Source of the DNA: CAMCXT01 sp046302715
Lineage (GTDB): Bacteria > Bacteroidota > Bacteroidia > M30B66
NCBI GenBank assembly: GCA_046302715.1
Contig: JBKCHQ010000233.1
Coordinates: 1-5,119, forward strand
Length of the DNA: 5,119 nt
Direction: 5' to 3'
Shown: positions 1 to 5,119 of the stretch, piece by piece
How positions within the stretch are numbered: position 1 is the first letter of the stretch
Layout of the letters: every line of letters starts with the position of its first letter
The notes under the pieces: generated by a model
Databases searched by the model: none
The model's input: the letters and a program-made list of their open reading frames with translations, nothing else
What the model was told of the DNA's origin: nothing
Made by a program: the position numbers and the translations under genes

Positions 1-1
1 T

Positions 2-1573
2 TATCTCGAAGTGGACCAAAATAACTCGGTAAAATCTAAAACCGAGGCGTTGGTGAGGTACTTTAGAACTGCCAACGACCATGATGCCACCTGGGCGTTT
101 GCTCTTTTAGCAGGTCGTACCTCCAAAAGACATGTTTCATCGGCCTTACTTCGCCAGTGGGCAGCAATCAAAAGCGGCCTTCCAGACTGGCTTGTAGATG
201 AAAGCTACCACATAGTGGGCGACTTGGCCGAAACACTCGCCCTTATTCTGCCCATGGGGCAAAAATCTGAAATTAACAATAGCTTGAATACTTGGATGCT
301 TTTGTTGGTTGACCTTCGAAAAAAGGAACCCGAAGCCCAGAAAGAACTCATTTTAGAAGCCTGGCAAAACATGGATTTTAATACGCGTTTTGTCTTTAAC
401 AAATTAATTACGGGCGGTTTTAGAATGGGGGTTTCACAAAGCATTTGCATCAAAGCTTTGGCAGAAGCTTATTCTATGAGGCTCGAAACCGTGGCTCATC
501 GTTTAATGGGCAATTGGAATCCAGCCGATACGAGCCTTCGCAAGCTTCTCAACGACAATGATGGCTCCGAAACTCAGGCGCTACCCTACCCGTTTTTTCT
601 GGCACATGCGCTGCCCGACGATGTCTCATCTTTGGGCTCTTTTAAGAATTGGCAGGCCGAATGGAAATGGGATGGCATACGCGGACAGTTCATTTTCCGC
701 CATGGACAATGCTTTCTTTGGTCGAGGGGCGAGGAGCTTATAAACGAACAATTTCCTGAGCTACTGGGACTTGGTCAATATTTGCCGCAAAACATAGTGC
801 TTGATGGCGAAATTGTACTTTTAAAAGAAGGACGCGTACTCTCGTTTCAACACCTGCAATCGCGTTTAGGGCGCAAAAAAGTAAGCAAGAAAACCCTCTG
901 CGATTTGCCAGCGGCCCTTATCGCTTATGATATTTTAGAATTTGAAGGGCAAGATGTACGCCATATACCGCTTAAAGAACGTCGTGTATTATTGGAACAA
1001 AGCATGAAAAATGTGCCCGCCGAATTGGGGTACGCATCACCGGTGGTGCCCTTTTCGAACTGGACTCAACTTGCCAAATTGCGCAACGAATCGCGACTTA
1101 ATAATAGCGAGGGACTAATGCTTAAAAATTTAGACTCGCCCTACCGAATTGGTCGCAAACGAGGCGATTGGTGGAAGTGGAAAGTTGATCCATTTACGGT
1201 GGATGCCGTGTTAATTTACGCCATGCAGGGCCATGGCCGACGTTCGAATCTATTTACCGATTATACCTTCGCCGTTTGGCATGATGGGCGACTACAACCA
1301 TTTGCAAAAGCCTACTCGGGTTTGAACGATAAAGAAATTGCCGAGGTAGATGCCTTTGTTAAGAAAAATACCCTTGAGAAATTTGGTCCGGTGCGCAGTG
1401 TTAAGCCCGAACTGGTATTTGAATTGGCGTTTGAAGGCATTCAAATAAGCGCACGACACAAAGCTGGAATCGCAGTGCGCTTTCCGCGCATCAACAGATG
1501 GAGAAAGGATAAAAAAGCCGAGGATGCCGACACCCTTGATACGTTGAAAAATATGATTCCTCAGAACGACTGA
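2..1573 (+). CDS. ATP-dependent DNA ligase, LigB/PP_1105-like (5' partial)
   Basis: Seals nicks in DNA using ATP through a covalent lysyl-AMP intermediate; cytosolic and probably a repair enzyme. Numbering from the GTG at base 11: residues 1 to about 190 form the helical ligase N-terminal domain, about 195-395 the adenylation domain, and about 400-510 the OB fold. Visible nucleotidyltransferase motifs are KWDG with the AMP-accepting Lys219, LDGE with Glu267, EGLMLK (367-372), KWK (389-391) and the C-terminal RFPRINRWR (490-498). All key residues are present, so it should be active. The frame stays open upstream of the GTG (Tyr-Leu-Glu-Val-Asp). In the family the equivalent LD-x-T-T-K-T segment lies about ten residues inside the protein, so the GTG is probably an internal Val and the real start lies outside the window. 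Relatives usually sit beside a metallo-beta-lactamase-fold exonuclease and a DEXH helicase. Neither lies downstream here, where the next gene is convergent and overlaps by 13 bases. Confidence 0.93.
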   Translation, partial: YLEVDQNNSVKSKTEALVRYFRTANDHDATWAFALLAGRTSKRHVSSALLRQWAAIKSGLPDWLVDESYHIVGDLAETLALILPMGQKSEINNSLNTWMLLLVDLRKKEPEAQKELILEAWQNMDFNTRFVFNKLITGGFRMGVSQSICIKALAEAYSMRLETVAHRLMGNWNPADTSLRKLLNDNDGSETQALPYPFFLAHALPDDVSSLGSFKNWQAEWKWDGIRGQFIFRHGQCFLWSRGEELINEQFPELLGLGQYLPQNIVLDGEIVLLKEGRVLSFQHLQSRLGRKKVSKKTLCDLPAALIAYDILEFEGQDVRHIPLKERRVLLEQSMKNVPAELGYASPVVPFSNWTQLAKLRNESRLNNSEGLMLKNLDSPYRIGRKRGDWWKWKVDPFTVDAVLIYAMQGHGRRSNLFTDYTFAVWHDGRLQPFAKAYSGLNDKEIAEVDAFVKKNTLEKFGPVRSVKPELVFELAFEGIQISARHKAGIAVRFPRINRWRKDKKAEDADTLDTLKNMIPQND

Positions 1574-2091
1574 CGAATTTCTTTCTTTACGTAGTCAAGT
1601 GCAATTTGCGTGGGAAGTTTTTCCACATTCATTGTTACCTCAAGCAGCACTTTGCAGAGTTCAATACCGTCGGCATTATCGCTTACCTTATGCGCCGAGG
1701 TATTAATGAGCTTAATCATCTCTTCCTTGGCACTTTTAACCAGCTCCCACGATGCGTTTGACATATAAATCTGCTGCGCAATATTATGTTCAAATTCGCT
1801 TCTAATACTTTTAATCATTTCAGCGTGAAGCAATTTCGAACTCATTCCGTTTTTGTGGATGCGTGTAATCATAGCGCTGGGCGAAATTCGCTCCAAATAC
1901 ACCACAATACGCTCATATGCTTGCATACGCACCGGAGTAATGGCCGACTGATTTTGAAGCTTGAGGTCGAGCGAGCGGAGTTTAAAATTCTCCTCGAGAT
2001 AATTATTGAGAATAAAGTAGATAAATGCAAATACTACCAAAAGCGGGACTATATATTTCAGCATTTCTAAAATAGAGTCGTACCAATTCAT
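1561..2091 (-). CDS. Uncharacterised membrane-anchored protein, 176 aa
   Basis: I cannot assign a function. The protein has a short N-terminus, then one hydrophobic segment at about residues 13-28 (YIVPLLVVFAFIYFIL). After it come about 145 charged, mostly helix-forming residues with no further membrane span. The K/R-rich stretch after the hydrophobic segment suggests the soluble part faces the cytoplasm. The stretch RMQAYERIVVYLERISP (55-71) looks like a family signature. I recall similar proteins in many Bacteroidota annotated as hypothetical (possibly DUF7935), but this is from memory. No catalytic motif, metal site or signal-peptide cleavage site is evident. The ATG at 2091 is chosen because it directly precedes the hydrophobic helix and lies 16 bases below a -7-like element. 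The gene converges with the DNA ligase, sharing 13 bases at the stop codons, and diverges from paaH. Codon use and uninterrupted length support a real gene over the overlapping plus-strand frame at 1786-2070. Confidence 0.85.
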   Translation of the reverse strand: MNWYDSILEMLKYIVPLLVVFAFIYFILNNYLEENFKLRSLDLKLQNQSAITPVRMQAYERIVVYLERISPSAMITRIHKNGMSSKLLHAEMIKSIRSEFEHNIAQQIYMSNASWELVKSAKEEMIKLINTSAHKVSDNADGIELCKVLLEVTMNVEKLPTQIALDYVKKEIRQSF

Positions 2092-2107
2092 AGGTTCAAA
2101 TTTTTAT

Positions 2108-2116
2108 GCAAGATTA
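2108..2116 (-). promoter_or_regulatory. Candidate Bacteroidota -7 element for the minus-strand hypothetical gene
   Basis: Read on the minus strand, the sequence is TAATCTTGC, one mismatch from the Bacteroidota -7 consensus TAnnTTTG and followed by the commonly seen C. It ends 16 bases before the ATG at 2091. No good TTTG-type -33 element is visible at the right distance, so this is a weak call. Confidence 0.3.
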
Positions 2117-2170
2117 ACGAAAAGATTGCGAATATTATTTTGAAATCATGCCGAAAGTTGCTAATACTCA

Positions 2171-2197
2171 TTGAGCCTCGGTTTTATCCTATCTTAG
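2171..2197 (+). promoter_or_regulatory. Candidate promoter for the paaHIJ genes
   Basis: A TTG at 2171-2173 and TATCTTAG at 2190-2197 (one mismatch to TAnnTTTG) are separated by 16 bases, resembling the -33/-7 pair of Bacteroidota housekeeping promoters. The -7-like element ends only 10 bases before the paaH ATG, implying a leader of a few bases. No clear operator palindrome for a phenylacetate regulator is visible nearby. The spacer is at the short end of what is expected. Confidence 0.35.
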
Positions 2198-2207
2198 CCG
2201 CTTGAAA

Positions 2208-3377
2208 ATGGAAGCAAAAAATTATCAAATTACTGTTATAGGCGCCGGAACCATGGGCAGTGGAATTGCACAGGTGGCGGCAACAGCCGGCGAAACCGTG
2301 TATCTATTTGACACCAATTTAATCGCTCTTCAAAAAGCAGAAAGCAGCATAAAAAACAATCTAAACCGAGCAGCCGAAAAAGGACGCATGAGTGCCAGCG
2401 ATGCCGAACAAATCCTTAATCGGATACGCTACACCACCAACATGCAGGATGCTCAAGATTCAGACGGCGTAATTGAGGCCATTATAGAACAACTCGACGT
2501 AAAAAAAACGTTGTTTACCCAATTAGAAACCTTAGTGTCGGAGGATTGTATTTTAGCCAGTAACACCAGTTCGCTATCGATCGCTTCCATTGCTGCAGCA
2601 TGTACAAAGCCAGAACGGGTGGTGGGTATTCATTTCTTTAATCCTGCTCCTTTAATGAAATTGGTGGAAGTAATACCTGCCATACAAACACAAGCCCAAA
2701 CCCTTGATTGGGCCGTAAAATGCATGAATAAATGGGGCAAAACACCTGCTGTGGTTAAAGATACTCCCGGATTTATTGTTAACCGCGTGGCTCGCCCCTA
2801 TTACAGCGAGGCCTTGCGCATCTATGAAGAGGGAATGGCCGATTTTGCCACCATCGATCATGCCATGAAATCTTTAGGAGGATTTAAAATGGGGCCTTTC
2901 GAATTGATGGATTTTATTGGCAATGATGTCAATTATGCCGTAACCGAATCGGTATTTACGGCCTTTTATTTCGACCCACGCTACAAACCCTCGTTCACGC
3001 AGAAGCGCTTGAGTGAGGCCGGCTATTGGGGGCGAAAATCTGGACGTGGATATTACATTTATGGGGAGAATGCTTCCGTACATCAAGCTATACTAGACGA
3101 AACATTGCTTAAAACATTGTTTAATAGAATTTTAGTTATGCTCATTAATGAAGCTGCCGAGGCGCTCCATTTTGGAATTGCATCGGCAACCGATATTGAT
3201 AATGCTATGAAACTGGGTGTAAACTATCCAAAGGGGTTGTTGCAATGGGCCAATGAATTGGGCATAGATTATTGCGTAAAACAACTCGACGCTCTTTACG
3301 ACGAATACCGCGAAGACCGTTACCGCTGCAGCGTTATTTTAAGACGGATGGCCCAATCGAACCAAACATTTTTTTAA
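2208..3377 (+). CDS. paaH: 3-hydroxyacyl-CoA dehydrogenase, PaaH-type (3-hydroxyadipyl-CoA dehydrogenase)
   Basis: Oxidises 3-hydroxyadipyl-CoA to 3-oxoadipyl-CoA with NAD+ in the lower phenylacetate pathway; cytosolic. Numbering from the ATG at 2208 (389 residues): a Rossmann domain begins with GAGTMG (12-17), and Asp35 at the end of the second strand favours NAD over NADP. Catalytic residues by comparison with short-chain hydroxyacyl-CoA dehydrogenases are Ser121, His142 (in HFFNP), Glu154 and Asn192 (in FIVNR). The first C-terminal dimerisation domain covers about 186-285. A second copy covers about 295-385 and includes LGVNYPKGLLQWA. The segment TPGFIVNRVARPYYSEA and the second domain closely resemble E. 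coli PaaH as I remember it, which favours paaH over a butyrate-type hbd. It lacks the roughly 85-residue insert between the two C-terminal domains found in the E. coli enzyme. An in-frame TTG lies two codons upstream, but the ATG is the better start. The paaI start follows its stop after two bases. Confidence 0.9.
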   Translation: MEAKNYQITVIGAGTMGSGIAQVAATAGETVYLFDTNLIALQKAESSIKNNLNRAAEKGRMSASDAEQILNRIRYTTNMQDAQDSDGVIEAIIEQLDVKKTLFTQLETLVSEDCILASNTSSLSIASIAAACTKPERVVGIHFFNPAPLMKLVEVIPAIQTQAQTLDWAVKCMNKWGKTPAVVKDTPGFIVNRVARPYYSEALRIYEEGMADFATIDHAMKSLGGFKMGPFELMDFIGNDVNYAVTESVFTAFYFDPRYKPSFTQKRLSEAGYWGRKSGRGYYIYGENASVHQAILDETLLKTLFNRILVMLINEAAEALHFGIASATDIDNAMKLGVNYPKGLLQWANELGIDYCVKQLDALYDEYREDRYRCSVILRRMAQSNQTFF

Positions 3378-3379
3378 AG

Positions 3380-3787
3380 ATGAAGCCTGCCGATATCGTT
3401 CAAAAAATGATGGACCATGATGCCTTTAGCCAATGGCTGGGTATAAAAGTGGAAGAAATTTCGGCCGGTTCGTGCCATTTATCCATGCAGGTAAGAGCTG
3501 AAATGCTCAATGGATTTGGTATTGCCCATGGAGGTATATCGTATGCCTTAGCCGATAGCGCCTTGGCATTTGCCTCTAATGCACACGGTATGCAGGCATT
3601 AAGCATCGACACCTCGATTCAGCACATCGAAGCGCTGAAGGAGGGTGCTGTTTTGCATGCCCATGCCCGAGAGGAATCGCTTAAAAATAAATTTGCGGTA
3701 TATACGGTCGAAATAAAATCAGCCGAAAAACTTATAGCCCTTTTTAAAGGCACCGTTTACCGCACACAAAAAAACTGGGAGCCTTAA
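3380..3787 (+). CDS. paaI: Hydroxyphenylacetyl-CoA thioesterase PaaI
   Basis: Hot-dog-fold acyl-CoA thioesterase of 135 residues, close to the 140 of E. coli PaaI. In the family it hydrolyses ring-hydroxylated phenylacetyl-CoA esters, rescuing CoA from products the pathway cannot process further; it acts as a cytosolic oligomer. The central helix region carries the signature MLNG (42-45), HGG (50-52) and LADSALAFASN (57-67). Asp59 aligns with the catalytic Asp61 of E. coli PaaI. The frame is open upstream to 3272, but that part overlaps the end of paaH and reads as an arginine-rich shadow. The ATG at 3380 gives the normal family N-terminus and sits two bases after the paaH stop (TAA AG ATG). 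Such close packing suggests co-transcription and probably coupled translation; no Shine-Dalgarno sequence is visible. Position between paaH and paaJ makes the PaaI role much more likely than a generic thioesterase. Confidence 0.9.
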   Translation: MKPADIVQKMMDHDAFSQWLGIKVEEISAGSCHLSMQVRAEMLNGFGIAHGGISYALADSALAFASNAHGMQALSIDTSIQHIEALKEGAVLHAHAREESLKNKFAVYTVEIKSAEKLIALFKGTVYRTQKNWEP

Positions 3788-3826
3788 TTAATTTTTTCGG
3801 AATTTCGAAGGGCAAAACTTCACATT

Positions 3827-5029
3827 ATGGAAGCATATATAATTGACGGAATTCGCACTCCAATTGGCTCTTATCAGGGCGGTTTGTCTTCGGTTCGCGT
3901 AGACGATTTGGCTGCACATGTTATTAAGCAAATTAGTACGCGTAACAGTCAAATACCACCCGATGCCTACGACGATGTTTTAATGGGCTGTGCCAATCAG
4001 GCCGGCGAAGACAATCGTAACATTGCCCGTATGGCATTACTACTGGCCGGGCTCCCCTATTCTGTGCCGGGCGAAACCATTAATAGACTTTGTGCTTCGG
4101 GTCTAGCCTCGGTTGTAAATGCGTCGCACGCTATAAAAGCCGGCGCCGGACATCTGTACATTGCCGGTGGCGCCGAAAACATGACCCGCGGGCCTTACGT
4201 TGTGTCGAAGCCCTCGACAGCATTCGGTACCGACTCTAAAATGTACGATTCGAGCTTTGGATGGCGCTTTATTAATCCACGCATGCACGAATTATACGGA
4301 ACCGATGCCATGGGCGAAACTGCCGAGAATCTAGTGGATGTGCATGGCATATCGCGCGACGATCAAGATGCATTCGCACTTTGGTCGCAGCAAAAAGCGG
4401 CTAAGGCTCAAGCCAACGGATTTTTTGCAGAAGAAATTGCCGCTGTAAGTGTTGCGCAGCGCAAGGGCGACCCTCTAATTTTTTTGAACGACGAGTTTAT
4501 TAAACCCAATACCACCCTAGAGGGATTAGCTAAGCTGAAACCCGCATTTCGTAAAAACGGAACCGTAACAGCAGGTAATGCCTCGGGCTTAAACGATGGT
4601 GCTGCTGCGGTAATTGTAGCCTCTGAACAAGCCGTTAAACAGTACCAACTTGAGCCGATGGTTCGAATTGTATCTAGTGCAACAGCCGGAGTTGAGCCGC
4701 GCATAATGGGTATTGGCCCAGTTGAAGCAAGCTATAAAGCTCTGAATAAGGCTGGATTGAGCTTAGACGATATGGATGTGATTGAATTAAACGAGGCATT
4801 TGCCGCACAAGCACTTGCTTGTACGCGCAGCTGGGGTTTGAACGATACCGATGCGCGTATTAATCCCAATGGAGGCAGCATTGCTTTGGGGCATCCACTT
4901 GGTGTTTCGGGCACCCGAATAGCTTGGGCAGCAGCACGCGAACTTAAACGCAGCGGTAAACGCTATGCCCTGGTTACCATGTGCATAGGTGTTGGACAAG
5001 GATATGCTGCTGTGCTGGAAAGGGTTTAA
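3827..5029 (+). CDS. paaJ: 3-oxoadipyl-CoA thiolase (PaaJ/PcaF)
   Basis: Thiolase of 400 residues, full length for the family. It cleaves 3-oxoadipyl-CoA with CoA to succinyl-CoA and acetyl-CoA. In phenylacetate degradation the same enzyme also performs the earlier cleavage of 3-oxo-5,6-dehydrosuberyl-CoA. Visible catalytic residues are the acyl-accepting Cys89 (NRLCASGL), the NEAF motif at 322-325, His356 in GHPLG and Cys386 in CIGVGQG. The spacing matches degradative and biosynthetic thiolases of the Cys-His-Cys type. Features pointing to the 3-oxoadipyl-CoA subgroup rather than plain acetoacetyl-CoA thiolase are DGIRTPIG near the N-terminus, GCANQAGEDNRN (54-65) and GWRFINP (145-151). The ATG at 3827 gives the standard N-terminus. 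It lies 39 bases after paaI, short enough for the same transcript. If the host degrades protocatechuate it could serve as pcaF, but the paaH-paaI context favours paaJ. Confidence 0.93.
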   Translation: MEAYIIDGIRTPIGSYQGGLSSVRVDDLAAHVIKQISTRNSQIPPDAYDDVLMGCANQAGEDNRNIARMALLLAGLPYSVPGETINRLCASGLASVVNASHAIKAGAGHLYIAGGAENMTRGPYVVSKPSTAFGTDSKMYDSSFGWRFINPRMHELYGTDAMGETAENLVDVHGISRDDQDAFALWSQQKAAKAQANGFFAEEIAAVSVAQRKGDPLIFLNDEFIKPNTTLEGLAKLKPAFRKNGTVTAGNASGLNDGAAAVIVASEQAVKQYQLEPMVRIVSSATAGVEPRIMGIGPVEASYKALNKAGLSLDDMDVIELNEAFAAQALACTRSWGLNDTDARINPNGGSIALGHPLGVSGTRIAWAAARELKRSGKRYALVTMCIGVGQGYAAVLERV

Positions 5030-5047
5030 AGAATTAGGGCAATAAAA

Positions 5048-5056
5048 TATCTTTTG
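5048..5056 (+). promoter_or_regulatory. Weak -7-like element downstream of paaJ
   Basis: TATCTTTTG differs from the Bacteroidota -7 consensus TAnnTTTG by one extra T. A TTTA at 5025-5028, inside the end of paaJ, lies 19 bases upstream and could act as a -33 element. No plus-strand start codon with an open frame follows before the window ends; the only ATG (5095) meets a stop after one codon. It may be chance in AT-rich sequence. Confidence 0.15.
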
Positions 5057-5060
5057 TAAA

Positions 5061-5092
5061 AAATAGATTGATACGGAAAGTTCTTTCTATTT
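5061..5092. terminator. Possible weak hairpin after paaJ
   Basis: A perfect 7-base inverted repeat, AAATAGA (5061-5067) and TCTATTT (5086-5092), encloses an 18-base loop, 32-63 bases after the paaJ stop. The stem is AT-rich and no U-tract follows it directly on the plus strand, so it is not a classical intrinsic terminator. It is listed only because it is the best candidate in the 90 bases between paaJ and the window edge. Confidence 0.2.
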
Positions 5093-5119
5093 AGATGCAG
5101 TAATAAGCACCATCTTTTT

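Noticed and set aside
205..453. Minus-strand frame of 82 codons inside the DNA ligase
   Set aside because: Antisense to well-conserved ligase sequence; no recognisable protein features.
1786..2070. Plus-strand frame of 94 codons within the minus-strand hypothetical gene
   Set aside because: Lies entirely antisense to a frame with a coherent membrane helix and helical domain. Its translation is rich in His, Asn and Phe with no recognisable motif.
2161..2178. Operator-like inverted repeat in CTAATACTCATTGAG
   Set aside because: The arms pair only with a bulge and no second copy is present in the intergenic region, so it is not distinguishable from chance.
2202..2207. TTG two codons upstream as the paaH start
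   Set aside because: The ATG at 2208 gives the normal distance to the NAD-binding motif and is a stronger start codon; the TTG adds only two residues.
3272..3379. Upstream extension of the paaI frame
   Set aside because: It overlaps the end of paaH in another frame and translates to an Arg/Pro-rich string not seen in the thioesterase family. The ATG at 3380 gives the expected length.
3788..3826. Separate promoter for paaJ in the paaI-paaJ gap
   Set aside because: The gap has T-rich sequence and a short TTCG/CGAA inverted repeat. It has no good TAnnTTTG element at a suitable distance, and the 4-base stem is within chance expectation.
4408..4704. Minus-strand frame of 98 codons inside paaJ
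   Set aside because: Antisense shadow of the thiolase, with alanine/serine/proline-rich low-information translation and no domain.

Overview
The window looks like ordinary chromosome from a member of the Bacteroidota. Base composition is moderate to AT-rich. No start codon has a convincing Shine-Dalgarno sequence. The sites upstream of divergent genes resemble the Bacteroidota -7 element (TAnnTTTG) rather than sigma70 boxes. The gene families and the small membrane-anchored hypothetical protein fit the same phylum. This assignment is inference from sequence style; genus cannot be told.

Layout, left to right. (1) Bases 2-1573, plus strand: nearly all of a bacterial ATP-dependent DNA ligase of the LigB/PP_1105 type, cut off at its N-terminus by the window edge. 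(2) Bases 1561-2091, minus strand: an uncharacterised protein of 176 residues with one N-terminal membrane segment, converging on the ligase and overlapping its last 13 bases. (3) Bases 2092-2207: a divergent intergenic region of 116 bases with a weak promoter candidate for each direction. (4) Bases 2208-5029, plus strand: three genes in a row, paaH (3-hydroxyadipyl-CoA dehydrogenase), paaI (hydroxyphenylacetyl-CoA thioesterase) and paaJ (3-oxoadipyl-CoA thiolase). (5) Bases 5030-5119: 90 bases of downstream sequence with a weak AT-rich hairpin and possibly the tail of a convergent gene.

The three paa genes form the lower end of aerobic phenylacetate catabolism. PaaH oxidises 3-hydroxyadipyl-CoA to 3-oxoadipyl-CoA, and PaaJ cleaves this to succinyl-CoA and acetyl-CoA. 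PaaI frees CoA from dead-end ring-hydroxylated phenylacetyl-CoA esters. The ring-attacking enzymes (epoxidase PaaABCDE, isomerase PaaG, hydrolase PaaZ) and the ligase PaaK are not in this window. The DNA ligase belongs to a family often linked to a nuclease and a helicase in DNA repair, and has no evident functional tie to the paa genes.

I found no RNA genes, mobile elements, CRISPR arrays or long repeats, and no gene-free stretch longer than 300 bases. I see no clear sign of a new system. The least explained item is the membrane-anchored protein at 1561-2091.
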